Source of the DNA: an uncultured Oscillospiraceae bacterium
GTDB lineage: Bacteria > Bacillota > Clostridia > Oscillospirales > Oscillospiraceae
Length of the DNA: 24,353 nt
Assembly: GCA_934646175.1 (NCBI GenBank)
Contig: CAKUEI010000016.1
Coordinates: forward strand, 1-24,353
Direction of reading: 5' to 3'
Shown: one piece after another, positions 8,473 to 16,501 of the stretch
Layout: every line of letters begins with the position of its first letter
Numbering within the stretch: the first letter of the stretch is position 1
Notes under the pieces: generated by a model
Database searches by the model: none
Told to the model about the DNA's origin: nothing
What the model saw: the letters and a program-made list of their open reading frames with translations, nothing else
Program-made: the position numbers and the translations under genes

Positions 8473-8592
8473 GCAGCGAACAGCGTACCGGCGCGGCCGT
8501 CGGTCCGCCCGAGCACTTCCGCTGTATGGCGTCTTTTTGTCCTTATATGCCCGTTTTCCACGCATTACGGGCAGGAAAGGGGTTTCCGCTTT

Positions 8593-10008
8593 ATGCAGCT
8601 TTCAGAAAAACTCCACGAGGAGTGCGCCGTGTTCGGTGTCAGCCTCACCACCGTGGACGAGGCCGCCGGCATCACCATGAACGGTCTTCTCGCCCTGCAG
8701 CACCGCGGGCAGGAGGGCGCCGGGATCGCCGTGGTGCAGGATAACCGCATCATCTGCCGGAAGGACGTGGGGCTGGTCAGCGAGGTCTTCCCCGCCCGGT
8801 CCCTCTCCCAGATCCCGCCCTCAAAGGTCGCTGTGGGCCACACCCGCTACTCCACTACTGGCAACAACACCCGGGAAAATGTGGGGCCTTTTGTCATGGA
8901 ATACCTCACTGGCCGCATCGCCGTGGCCCACAACGGCAACATCACCAATGCAAAGTCCATCCGCTCTCACCTGCGTTCCTGCGGCCTTCATTTTGATGCC
9001 ACCAGCGACAGTGAGGTGATCTCCGCCCTCATCGCCTACCATATGATGAAGGAGGGGGATGCCCTCCGCGGCATAAAAAAGGCCGCTTCCTTGCTGGAGG
9101 GCGCCTTTTCCCTCATTATTATCACCGACGCAAGCCAGCTGATCGCCGTGCGCGACCCCAACGGGTACCGCCCCCTCTGCATCGGCTCCGGTCCGGCGGG
9201 GCTGGCCGTCTCATCGGAAAGCTGCGGACTGGACAGCTGCGGCTTTACCTTCCTGCGGGACATTGCCCCCGGCGAGATTGTGATGATTGAAAACGGCAGC
9301 ATCACCCACAGCGGCGTGTGCCTTGACCATAAAGAGCAGGACGGCGGACTGTGCATCTTTGAATACGTCTACTTCTCCCGGGCGGACTCCGTCATCGACA
9401 ACCTGAGCGTTTACGAGGCCCGGCACAACATGGGCCGTATCCTTGCCCGGGAGCATCCTGTGGAGGCGGACGTAGTCTGCGGCGTGCCCGACTCCGGACT
9501 GGACGCCGCCAGCGGCTACAGTGCGGAATCCGGCATCCCGCTGGTCTCCGGCTTCGTGAAAAACCGCTACATCGGCCGCAGCTTCATTTTCCCCACCCAG
9601 ACCCAGCGGGACAGCGCCGTCCGCATGAAGCTCAACCCTCTCTCCGCCAATATCCGCGGGAAGCGGATCGTCCTGGTGGACGATTCCATCGTCCGCGGCA
9701 CCACCTGTGCCCGGATCGTCCGCAGCCTGAAGAACGCCGGTGCCAGCGAGGTGCATCTGCGCATTTCTTCGCCCCCCTTCCGCCACACCTGCCATTACGG
9801 CACCGACATCGGAAGCGAGGCGAACCTGATCGCCAACCAGATGGATCTTGCCGCCATCTGCCGCCACACCGGGGCGGACAGTCTCGGGTACATCAGCACG
9901 GAAGGGCTGAAAGAAGCCTGTCGGAAATGCACTTCCCCCTTCTGCACCGCATGTTTCACCGGAAGCGCCCTTTCCTCCACCACGCCGAAGGACCTGCTGG
10001 AATCCTGA
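8593..10008 (+). CDS. purF: Amidophosphoribosyltransferase
   Basis: A 471-aa enzyme for the first committed step of purine synthesis: glutamine plus PRPP to 5-phosphoribosylamine. It is of the Bacillus type, made with a short propeptide (residues 1-10) whose removal exposes the catalytic Cys11 (EECAVFGV). The N-terminal glutaminase domain has HTRYSTTG and AHNGNITN. The C-terminal domain has the PRPP loop VLVDDSIVRGTT (about 360-371). C254, C400, C451 and C454 match the four [4Fe-4S] ligands of the oxygen-sensitive family. The ATG at 8593 is chosen because the propeptide then has the right length and GGAAAGGGG lies upstream; the frame is open for 79 codons before it, but that part holds the promoter. 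It stands apart from other pur genes and opposite glnN. Confidence 0.96.
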   Translation: MQLSEKLHEECAVFGVSLTTVDEAAGITMNGLLALQHRGQEGAGIAVVQDNRIICRKDVGLVSEVFPARSLSQIPPSKVAVGHTRYSTTGNNTRENVGPFVMEYLTGRIAVAHNGNITNAKSIRSHLRSCGLHFDATSDSEVISALIAYHMMKEGDALRGIKKAASLLEGAFSLIIITDASQLIAVRDPNGYRPLCIGSGPAGLAVSSESCGLDSCGFTFLRDIAPGEIVMIENGSITHSGVCLDHKEQDGGLCIFEYVYFSRADSVIDNLSVYEARHNMGRILAREHPVEADVVCGVPDSGLDAASGYSAESGIPLVSGFVKNRYIGRSFIFPTQTQRDSAVRMKLNPLSANIRGKRIVLVDDSIVRGTTCARIVRSLKNAGASEVHLRISSPPFRHTCHYGTDIGSEANLIANQMDLAAICRHTGADSLGYISTEGLKEACRKCTSPFCTACFTGSALSSTTPKDLLES

Positions 10009-10012
10009 ACCC

Positions 10013-10048
10013 AAAACTGCCGGAAGCATCTTGCTCCCGGCAGTTTTT
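10013..10048 (+). terminator. Intrinsic terminator of purF
   Basis: The stem AAAACTGCCGG / CCGGCAGTTTT, with an inner partial stem, ends in a T-run at 10044-10048, starting 5 nt after the purF stop. Confidence 0.9.
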
Positions 10049-10077
10049 CTCCCCGCTATTCCTTCAGCAGCATTTTG

Positions 10078-10086
10078 TGCTATGAT
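10078..10086 (+). promoter_or_regulatory. Extended -10 promoter of the flavodoxin gene
   Basis: TGC directly precedes TATGAT (10081-10086), an extended -10 element. The -35 region (around 10058-10064) is weak, as is common for this class. It lies between the purF terminator and the flavodoxin start. Confidence 0.6.
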
Positions 10087-10118
10087 CAAGACAGCCCACT
10101 TCACAGGAGGTTTTCAAA

Positions 10119-10595
10119 ATGAACAAAACTCTGGTCGCTTATTTCTCCGCCAGCGGCGTCACGGCCGGCGTTGCCCACCGCCTCGCTTCCGCCGTCGGCG
10201 CGGATCTTTTTGAAATTAAGCCCAAGGTCCCCTATACTCCGGCCGACCTTGACTGGACGGACAAGAAAAGCCGCAGCACGCTGGAGATGAAGGACTCCTC
10301 TTCCCGCCCGGAGATCGCGGACACCCTGGAGCGTCCGGAGGAATACGACACCCTTTTTGTCGGTTTCCCCATCTGGTGGTATGTGGCCCCCACTATCGTT
10401 CAGACCTTCCTGGAAAGCTGCGACTTCAGCGGAAAAACCATCATTCCCTTCGCCACCTCCGGCGGCAGCGGCATGGGCAAGACCGCCGAAGTTCTTCAGA
10501 AAAGCTGCGCCGGCAAGGTCCTGCCCGGCAAAAAGGTCAGTGCCTCCATCTCGGAGGAGGAGCTGCGTTGCTGGGCCTCGGAATTCCTCGCCTGA
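10119..10595 (+). CDS. Flavodoxin-family protein
   Basis: A 158-aa single-domain flavodoxin-like protein, probably FMN-binding and cytosolic. The first strand and phosphate loop are LVAYFSASGVTAGVAHRLA (residues 5-23), and the later flavin-contact loops are GFPIWWYVAP and FATSGGSGMG. This pattern is that of the short flavodoxins often seen in Clostridia beside aldo/keto reductases. The start follows a near-perfect AGGAGG (10105-10110) by 8 nt. It has its own promoter and terminator on both sides, so it is probably monocistronic and its partner cannot be inferred from neighbours. Confidence 0.9.
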   Translation: MNKTLVAYFSASGVTAGVAHRLASAVGADLFEIKPKVPYTPADLDWTDKKSRSTLEMKDSSSRPEIADTLERPEEYDTLFVGFPIWWYVAPTIVQTFLESCDFSGKTIIPFATSGGSGMGKTAEVLQKSCAGKVLPGKKVSASISEEELRCWASEFLA

Positions 10596-10606
10596 ACCGA
10601 CAAATC

Positions 10607-10645
10607 AAAAAGGCCCCGCCGGCCATAGACCGGCGGGACCTTTTT
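10607..10645. terminator. Bidirectional terminator between convergent genes
   Basis: AAAAAGGCCCCGCCGG (10607-10622) pairs with CCGGCGGGACCTTTTT (10630-10645) with one mismatch. A/T runs flank both sides, so it can stop both the flavodoxin transcript and the SLH-protein transcript, whose stop codon overlaps its edge. Confidence 0.88.
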
Positions 10646-12942
10646 TATTTTGAACAAACCAGCAGGAACCGCTGCAGAATGGCTGCTACCTGACAGCGGG
10701 TGGCGTTGCCGCCAGGAAGCAGCTGCCCGCCGCTTCCGTTCACAAGGCCCTTGCCCACAGCCCAGGTCATGCTCTCCTCCGCCCAGGAGGCAACGGTGCT
10801 CCGATCAGAGAAATCATCCAAAGCGGGCGCGCCGTCCGGAATGGTCATGTCCCGTCCAAGACTTTGGGCAAAGCGGCAGAGCAGCGCGGCGATCTGCTGC
10901 CGCGTCACCGGGGCATCGGGGCCGAAGGTATCCGCTGTCAGGCCGTTGACAATGCCCTGCTGGGCAGCCCAGGCCACTGCTTTGGCGTAATAGGCTCCCT
11001 CCGGAACGTCGGAAAAGTTCTTCAGGGGAAGGTTCCCGTTCGTAACGGCATTCGGTTCGCCCGCCACGCGCCACAGCACCGTACACAGCATGGCACGGTT
11101 CATGGTGCTGTCCGGGGCAAACAGCGTGTCGGACACGCCGTTCATCAGGAAGCGCTCATAAACATCCTGCACCGCTTTGTAATACCAGGCATTCAGGGGC
11201 ACGTCCGTATAGGGAACGCCCCGCACGGTAACCGGGATGGTATAGCTCTTGCTCCCCGCCGTCACCGTCAGGTTTCCGGATGCGCGCAATGTACTGGCTG
11301 TAAAGACGCCGTCGGCAGTAATGGTGCCCACCGTGGGGTCCACCGACCAGGTAAAGCACCGGTCGTCCGCCACCACGTCGATGTTCTTCCACTTGGCCGC
11401 AGCGGAAAGGTTCACGCTCTCCCCAGCCACAGTGCTGACCACACTGAGGGCGGCGGTGGTGCCCTCCCGCTGAACGGTGATCTGATCCGGCGTATCCACC
11501 ACCACCACGGTGGTGCTGCCGGTCACGTTGCCGCCGGTGACGGTCACCGTGTCCGTCCCCGCCCTTCCGGCGGTGTAAAGCCCCGCGCTGTTGATGCTGC
11601 CGGAGCCTTTTACGCCATAAGTAAGGGTCCCGCCATAGTTCATACCGTAATAGGCGCTGTCCACCGCCGCAGCGGTCATGCTGAGCTGCGCTCCGGAAAG
11701 GAGCACCGTCCCGCCGGGGCCGACCTCAAAATGATGAAGCACGCCCGTGGGCTGCGTCACCCCAAAAGAGAGGAACACACCGTTGCTGATGCTGCGCTGA
11801 GCACCATCCGACGGGCGGTTCACCAGCGAGAAGGTGCTGCTGCCCGGAAGGGTGGCCCCCATGGTGGTGCTGCCGCCGCCGTCCAGTGCCACCGCCTCGG
11901 TGCAGCCCAGCTCCGATAAGCGCTTGGCCACCTGAGTATAGGTGGCGCCCACGCTGTATCCGCTCTGGCGCCCGTCCATGGTGTAAAGCACCACGCTGCC
12001 GTCCGGTTTTACGCCGATGGCCGTCCGGGGGGCCATGCCGGTGGGCAGTCCCGTCAGGACGGCCCCGCCGGACATAAGGCGGTAGGAGCTTCCGATGCCG
12101 GTGACCACGTCATTCCACGCGGGGTCGCTGCTGGTAAAGTCCAGCACCACTTCTTCCCCTTCCAGCAGGCTCTGGAGCTTGGCCAGGGTCTCGGCGTCGC
12201 CGCCCGCGTTCATGGTAAGGATAAGCTTCCCCTTGGGAAGGCTGCGGTCCTCCTTGGACCCGCGCACCTGATCCACCGTGCAGCGGATGCTGGTACCCAG
12301 CACCGGGCGGGCGCCATTTTCCGGCGTGAGGATCACATCCACGCCGTCGGAGGTGTTCTGGGTGTTGGAGGCATAGATGTCGCTGATGAGGTAAATGCCG
12401 CCGCTTGTGGTGCGGGTCTTGTTGAGGCCGCCGGAAACGGGCAGGGTCTCACCGTGAAAGGCGGCCGTGATCTTGGTCACCGGCTGGCCTACCAGAACGG
12501 TGCCGTCCGCCTTGAAGCCGACGGCATACTGATAGGATGCGGAGGAGCATAGCTCGCCGTCCTTAATCACAAGGCCGATGGGGGTGCCCTCCGTCACATT
12601 ATAAAAGCCGCCGTTGATGCCGCCGATCACCCGCAGGCCCTTCGCCGTCAGGCCGGAAGCCAGACTGCTCAGGGTGGACTTGGCGATGACGGAATTCCCG
12701 TAGGTCACTTGGGGCGTCACGCCGGAGCCGGGGGCAAAGGTCATATAGTGCTCCGTCCGCAGGTCGTTGGAGGACGCACTCCACATTCTGGTAGTGGTCA
12801 GGGTGGTATCCGGGGCAAGGCCGGTCTCGGTGCGTGTCAGTTCCGTCCCCATGGCCTCCGAGGCAAAGGCTGCCGGCAAGGCCGGCAGCAGCAGGGCCGC
12901 GCTGAGCAGCAAAGCCGCGATTTTCGCAGTGGTTTTCCTCAT
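10645..12942 (-). CDS. Secreted NAGPA-type phosphodiester glycosidase-like protein with SLH repeats
   Basis: A 765-aa exported surface protein. Residues 1-28 are a signal peptide (MRKTTAKIAALLLSAALLLP, cleavage after AFA). A phosphodiester glycosidase (NAGPA/DUF2233) domain spans about 60-395, with GGINGGFYN and ALDGGGSTTM as its conserved segments; this family acts on sugar phosphodiesters in exopolysaccharide or wall polymers. Two Ig-like (Big-type) repeats follow (about 404-484 and 485-574). Three SLH repeats at about 578-629, 643-694 and 710-760 would hold it to pyruvylated wall polymer. The start at 12942 is chosen for AAGGAG 6 nt upstream and the signal peptide; 52 upstream in-frame codons cover the promoter. 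It has its own promoter and terminator. Confidence 0.92.
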   Translation of the reverse strand: MRKTTAKIAALLLSAALLLPALPAAFASEAMGTELTRTETGLAPDTTLTTTRMWSASSNDLRTEHYMTFAPGSGVTPQVTYGNSVIAKSTLSSLASGLTAKGLRVIGGINGGFYNVTEGTPIGLVIKDGELCSSASYQYAVGFKADGTVLVGQPVTKITAAFHGETLPVSGGLNKTRTTSGGIYLISDIYASNTQNTSDGVDVILTPENGARPVLGTSIRCTVDQVRGSKEDRSLPKGKLILTMNAGGDAETLAKLQSLLEGEEVVLDFTSSDPAWNDVVTGIGSSYRLMSGGAVLTGLPTGMAPRTAIGVKPDGSVVLYTMDGRQSGYSVGATYTQVAKRLSELGCTEAVALDGGGSTTMGATLPGSSTFSLVNRPSDGAQRSISNGVFLSFGVTQPTGVLHHFEVGPGGTVLLSGAQLSMTAAAVDSAYYGMNYGGTLTYGVKGSGSINSAGLYTAGRAGTDTVTVTGGNVTGSTTVVVVDTPDQITVQREGTTAALSVVSTVAGESVNLSAAAKWKNIDVVADDRCFTWSVDPTVGTITADGVFTASTLRASGNLTVTAGSKSYTIPVTVRGVPYTDVPLNAWYYKAVQDVYERFLMNGVSDTLFAPDSTMNRAMLCTVLWRVAGEPNAVTNGNLPLKNFSDVPEGAYYAKAVAWAAQQGIVNGLTADTFGPDAPVTRQQIAALLCRFAQSLGRDMTIPDGAPALDDFSDRSTVASWAEESMTWAVGKGLVNGSGGQLLPGGNATRCQVAAILQRFLLVCSK

Positions 12943-12988
12943 GATGATCTCCTTTTCCGGAATCGAGTATTGCCTGTTCTTGCCGTCT

Positions 12989-13017
12989 ATTTTACCACGG
13001 GCGCCCTTCCTTGTAAA
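12989..13017 (-). promoter_or_regulatory. Sigma-A promoter of the SLH-protein gene
   Basis: On the minus strand, TTTACA (13012-13017) and TAAAAT (12989-12994) are 17 nt apart, about 45 nt upstream of the ATG. Confidence 0.75.
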
Positions 13018-13087
13018 CCGCGGAACGTTCGTCATATTTTTCCACGAAGTGCATAAGCTAAGAAAAATTCCATATGAGGAGGGCGCT

Positions 13088-13609
13088 ATGAACGGCAAAA
13101 AATCCCACCGCTATCCAGTTTTCCTCGTCATTCTTCTGGCCGGAACGGCGCTGCACTTTCTCTACTCCCTGTTTCCCTCTCCCGTGACCGCGCTGCTGGC
13201 ACCGGTGGACGAAAGCCTGTTCCAGCACGCAAAGCTCCTGTTCTGGCCCTTGCTGGCGGGGGCATTCTGGCTGAGCAAGTGGGATGGGACCCCGAAGACC
13301 CCGCGGCTGTGGGGGCTGCTGATCGGCGTTGCCCTTATGCTTCTCGCCGGATATGTCTATCATGTCTTGCTGGGCGGCAGCGCCATGTGGGTGGACATCG
13401 TCATCTACTGCATCACCATGCTGATCGCCTTTCTGGCTGTTCCCCGGCTTTTTCGCGGAATAGAGTGTTCAAACGCGTGCCGGTACGCGGCGGGTGCCGC
13501 CGTTCTGGCCTTCGGCTTTTTCCTGCTCCTGTTCACCTTCCGTCCCCCCGCTAACATCCTGTTTCAGGAACTGGAGCCTGCCGGGCGCATTTTCGTGCTG
13601 CCATATTAA
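13088..13609 (+). CDS. DUF6512-like multi-pass membrane protein
   Basis: A 173-aa hydrophobic protein with about five membrane segments (roughly 10-28, 48-65, 76-95, 100-118, 135-153). The segment between the first two, LLAPVDESLFQHAKLLFWP, resembles the conserved PVNES-x-WEHxKLLFxP region I associate with DUF6512 proteins of Firmicutes; function is unknown. The ATG at 13088 follows GAGGAGGG by about 5 nt. The frame runs upstream through the divergent gene, but those codons overlap its promoter and coding region and are not used. No clear promoter is visible. It ends in a very strong palindromic terminator. Confidence 0.82.
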   Translation: MNGKKSHRYPVFLVILLAGTALHFLYSLFPSPVTALLAPVDESLFQHAKLLFWPLLAGAFWLSKWDGTPKTPRLWGLLIGVALMLLAGYVYHVLLGGSAMWVDIVIYCITMLIAFLAVPRLFRGIECSNACRYAAGAAVLAFGFFLLLFTFRPPANILFQELEPAGRIFVLPY

Positions 13610-13650
13610 AAAAGGGGTGCTCTTCCCATGGGAAGAGCACCCCTTTTTTT
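13608..13650. terminator. Bidirectional terminator ending the pyrimidine operon and the DUF6512 gene
   Basis: A perfect 14-bp palindromic arm (13614-13627 with 13630-13643) is flanked by six A and seven T residues, so it works on both strands. It lies between the stop codons of two convergent genes and marks the 3' end of the long minus-strand catabolic operon. Confidence 0.93.
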
Positions 13651-13658
13651 GCTTTTTC

Positions 13659-14897
13659 TTAGTCCTGATCTGCCTTCAAAACCGCGTTCAGCATGACGGA
13701 CGCGCCCTCGGTGCAGTGCTTGACGGAGGAGAACTCCGGCTCGCAGTGAGAAAGCCCGTCCTTGGACTGAACAAAGATCATGGTGGTGGGCAGCATATAG
13801 GCGGCAAACTGGGCATCGTGCCCGGCGCCGGAGTGGATGTACTGGTGAGAGACCCCCAGGTCCTCGCAGGCGCTTTTCACGTAGGACACCAGCTTTTTGT
13901 CCCAATAGACGGTGTCGCGGTTCCACGCCTTTTCCACCTGGCAAGTGCAGCTGCTCCACGTTTTGTCCTCGCAGGATTTTACGATCGCAAGCACCTGCTC
14001 CAGCACCTTCGGGTCCTCATGGCGGGAATCGAAGGAGAACTCCACAAAATCGGGCACGCAAGTGTGAACGTCCGGGTGGCAGACGATCTCGCCGGTGGTG
14101 TAAACCAACTCCGGGTACCCCAGTGCATCGATCTTTTCATGAAGATAGCACAGAGCCTGCGCCGCGGCGTAAAGGGCGTCCTTCCGTTTCGGCATGGGGA
14201 AGGTGCCGGCATGGGTGGTCTGTCCAAAAAATTTCAGGCGGTAATTGAACATGCCCAGCACACAGTCCACCACGCCGATGTCGTTCCCGGCGTCCTCCAG
14301 AATGGGGCCCTGTTCAATATGGGTCTCAAACATGTACTGGTACTTTTCCGGGCTGATGCGGTTTTCCTTTTCGCCCTGGAAGCCGGAGGCCTCCAGCGCC
14401 TGACCGAAGGTCTTGGTGGGATCCAAGACGCTTTTGGAGTTCATCATGTCCTCATAGCGGAATTTGCTGCGGATATCCTCCGGCAGATAGTCATAGCAGA
14501 CGATGCCGGAGCACATCATGGCCGGGGGATACAGGGAGCCCTCCTCGTTGGTCCAGATCATGGCGGTCAAAGGATGGCGATGGGGGATCTTTTCCGCGTG
14601 GACGGTCTCCAGCACTTCCATGGCGGACATGACGCCCAGAATGCCGTCATAGTTGCCGCCGTTTTTCACGCTGTCGCAGTGGGAGGCCATGACGATCCGT
14701 TTTGCGTCCGGGTCGCTGCCGGGAAGGGTGGCGTACAGGTTGGCCACGTCGTCCACCTGGATCTCGGCGCCGATGGCCTTCATGCGGCGGATGAATTCAT
14801 TCCGGGCCTGAACGGCCTCCGGCGACAGGGAATAGCGGGTGATGCCGCCATGTCCCGCGTCACCGAAAGTTGAAAAGGTTCTGATTTTATCTTCCAT
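13659..14897 (-). CDS. M20-family N-carbamoyl amidohydrolase (probable beta-ureidopropionase)
   Basis: A 412-aa zinc amidohydrolase of the HyuC / allantoate amidohydrolase / yeast-type beta-ureidopropionase group. In context it should split N-carbamoyl-beta-alanine to beta-alanine, CO2 and ammonia. Metal-site residues are visible: H73 (ASHCDSVKNGG), D84 (GGNYDGILG), E118/E119 (NEEG), H193 (ETHIEQGP) and H384 (LSHCEPE). SGAGHDA (356-362) is another family mark. The start at 14897 gives the usual N-terminus (DKIRTFSTFGDAGHGG); an ATG eight codons earlier (14921) is an alternative, and neither has a strong ribosome binding site. It is last in the operon, 49 nt after the unknown 141-aa gene. Substrate is inferred from neighbours. 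Confidence 0.9.
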   Translation of the reverse strand: MEDKIRTFSTFGDAGHGGITRYSLSPEAVQARNEFIRRMKAIGAEIQVDDVANLYATLPGSDPDAKRIVMASHCDSVKNGGNYDGILGVMSAMEVLETVHAEKIPHRHPLTAMIWTNEEGSLYPPAMMCSGIVCYDYLPEDIRSKFRYEDMMNSKSVLDPTKTFGQALEASGFQGEKENRISPEKYQYMFETHIEQGPILEDAGNDIGVVDCVLGMFNYRLKFFGQTTHAGTFPMPKRKDALYAAAQALCYLHEKIDALGYPELVYTTGEIVCHPDVHTCVPDFVEFSFDSRHEDPKVLEQVLAIVKSCEDKTWSSCTCQVEKAWNRDTVYWDKKLVSYVKSACEDLGVSHQYIHSGAGHDAQFAAYMLPTTMIFVQSKDGLSHCEPEFSSVKHCTEGASVMLNAVLKADQD

Positions 14898-14946
14898 GCG
14901 TTCTTCACTGCAGCAATACATGATAAAACACTTCTTTCCCAAAAAT

Positions 14947-15372
14947 TCAAACTGTTTTGACGCTGCGGGGGCGCCGCTGCTCCTCGATGCGGCAGCAGCC
15001 CTCCAACAGCTGCATCACATCGTCCGGTGCAACGCAGAACCCGTGTTCTTTGGACTCCTCCCGGTCCTCCATCATGAGGAACATGAACCGGTCGTCCCAA
15101 TCCTCCAGATATATTTTGCAGATCCCTTTCGCTTCCACCCCCAGCAGTTCGCAGAGCCTGCGGAAGGCCGGAGTCCACCGGGCATAGCCGTACAGCTTTC
15201 CGTCCCACGGAGTGCGGAAGGAAAGGCGGCTGCGAAAGGCGTCCTTCAGACCGATCTCCACCGGCGTTTCCGTGGGCGCATGGGGCAACTCAAAGGACTC
15301 CACCGTGCGGAAATGGTCCGGTGGGAAGCAGAGCAGCAGGTCCAGCGAGGGTCGTTCCATCCGTCGGTTCAT
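14947..15372 (-). CDS. Unknown 141-aa protein in the pyrimidine operon
   Basis: I do not recognise this protein. It is soluble, has no signal or membrane segment, and is rich in charged and aromatic residues, with six cysteines (C15, C74, C85, C113, C126, C127) and an acidic stretch KIYLEDWDDRFMFLMMEDRE (86-105). Its ATG overlaps the stop of the alcohol dehydrogenase gene in ATGA, so it is translationally coupled, which strongly supports that it is a real gene. Being held between two pathway enzymes suggests an accessory or regulatory role in the pathway. Confidence 0.75.
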   Translation of the reverse strand: MNRRMERPSLDLLLCFPPDHFRTVESFELPHAPTETPVEIGLKDAFRSRLSFRTPWDGKLYGYARWTPAFRRLCELLGVEAKGICKIYLEDWDDRFMFLMMEDREESKEHGFCVAPDDVMQLLEGCCRIEEQRRPRSVKTV

Positions 15373-16487
15373 GTGCTCGCCCCTCCTTTTTGCGGAAAGG
15401 CCGCATGGTACATGTCCAGCAGCTCCTCCCGGCTGGGGGCGGCGGCGCAGTTTTTGATGTTGGCCGCCTGAATGGCCAGATGGGAGAAGCGCTCCAGCTC
15501 CTCGTCGGTCATTTCCTCCCGCTCGCCCAAAAGGGCGGAGAAGATCTCCTCCACCTCTTCCAGCGAAGCGCAGCCCATAGCCGCCGTCACCGCGGCCACC
15601 CGCTCCGCGCTGTGCCCGGACAGCCATTTCAGAAAGTAAGGCAGCAGCAATCCGTTGGCCCGTCCGTGGTCGATATGCCGGAAATAGGTCAGGGAATAGC
15701 CCATGGAATGTACCGCCGTAGTGCCTGTATGGGCGATGACCATGCCGCCCAGGGTGGAGGCGTACAACAGCTGCTCTTGGCCTTCCTCCGTTAATGTTCC
15801 CTTTCTCAGCCCGTTCAGATTCCCAGCAATGAGCCCGATGGCCTCCAGCGCCAGTCCATCGGTCAGGGGGCTTGCCTTGGCGGAGAGATAACCCTCCACC
15901 GAATGGGACAGGGCGTCGATGACCGTATTCACCATGGTCTTTTCCGGCACCGCGGCAAGATAGCGGGCATCCAACAGGGCAAGGTCCGGAAACAGCGCCG
16001 GGCTTGCCAGGGAGGTTTTGGTCTGCGCCTTGTCGTTGGTCAGGATGGAATACTGAGTCACCTCGCTGCCGGTGCCCGCCGTGGTGGGGATGCAGCATAG
16101 GGGGAGGCGCTTTTCGTAATGCCCGGAAAAGCTCTCCACCTCCGGGCGGTTTTCGGCGGACACCATGGCGATGGCCTTGCCTGCGTCCATGGGAGAGCCG
16201 CCGCCGATGGCAATCACAAAATCCGCGCCGGACTTTTGGAGCAGCGCCGCCCCGTCATAGACACATTCCACCGTGGGATTGGCGCTGACGCGGTCGAACA
16301 GGGTGATCTCCTGTCCGTTTTCCCGAAGGGCCGTCTCCACATCCTCCAGTGCGCCGCAGGCCCGGGCGGAATGCCGCCCGGTGACTACCAAGGCGTGATT
16401 CCCCAGTCCCTTTAGGGCGGAGGCATTCTTCCTGACACAGTCCCGGTCCATCTGCACGCGGGTGGGCAGGTAAAATTGCAGCTTCAT
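15369..16487 (-). CDS. Iron-containing alcohol dehydrogenase (probable malonate semialdehyde reductase)
   Basis: A 372-aa group III, metal-dependent, NAD(P)H-linked dehydrogenase. The nucleotide loop GGGSPMD is at 95-101, the segment TTAGTGSEVT follows, and the metal ligands are D191, H195 (DALSHSVEG), H260 (VHSMGYSL) and H274 (HIDHG). All four are present. After a beta-alanine transaminase the natural substrate is malonate semialdehyde, reduced to 3-hydroxypropionate; this is inference from order in the operon. The ATG at 16487 has AAAGGGGCGGGGG directly upstream and lies 14 nt after the aminotransferase stop; a TTG six codons earlier is rejected. It overlaps the next gene by 4 nt. Confidence 0.92.
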   Translation of the reverse strand: MKLQFYLPTRVQMDRDCVRKNASALKGLGNHALVVTGRHSARACGALEDVETALRENGQEITLFDRVSANPTVECVYDGAALLQKSGADFVIAIGGGSPMDAGKAIAMVSAENRPEVESFSGHYEKRLPLCCIPTTAGTGSEVTQYSILTNDKAQTKTSLASPALFPDLALLDARYLAAVPEKTMVNTVIDALSHSVEGYLSAKASPLTDGLALEAIGLIAGNLNGLRKGTLTEEGQEQLLYASTLGGMVIAHTGTTAVHSMGYSLTYFRHIDHGRANGLLLPYFLKWLSGHSAERVAAVTAAMGCASLEEVEEIFSALLGEREEMTDEELERFSHLAIQAANIKNCAAAPSREELLDMYHAAFPQKGGAST

Positions 16488-16501
16488 GTCCCCCGCCCCT
16501 T

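Larger units (their letters stand above)
8194..8592. other. glnN-purF divergent intergenic region
   Basis: This 399-bp region has no gene I can support. It holds two face-away sigma-A promoters, each with a 17-nt spacer, a 7-bp inverted repeat (CGATTTT / AAAATCG, 8303-8319) just upstream of the glnN -35 box, and two leaders with structured RNA. The purF leader, about 138 nt, also contains ACAGCG / CGCTGT (8480-8485, 8519-8524) before a T-run (8531-8535), a 7-bp stem (8548-8554 with 8567-8573), and GGAAA-GGGG-TTTCC (8574-8587) around the ribosome binding site. I do not recognise a known purine or ZTP riboswitch. Confidence 0.6.

Noticed and set aside
8236..8565. A 109-codon minus-strand frame in the glnN-purF intergenic region
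   Set aside because: It covers both promoters and has no recognisable protein features.
8356..8592. A 79-residue N-terminal extension of PurF
   Set aside because: It spans the promoter and leader; the family propeptide is about 10 residues before the catalytic Cys, which the ATG at 8593 gives.
8455..8592. A purine or ZTP riboswitch in the purF leader
   Set aside because: I looked for the conserved core bases of these riboswitches and did not find them; only generic hairpins are visible.
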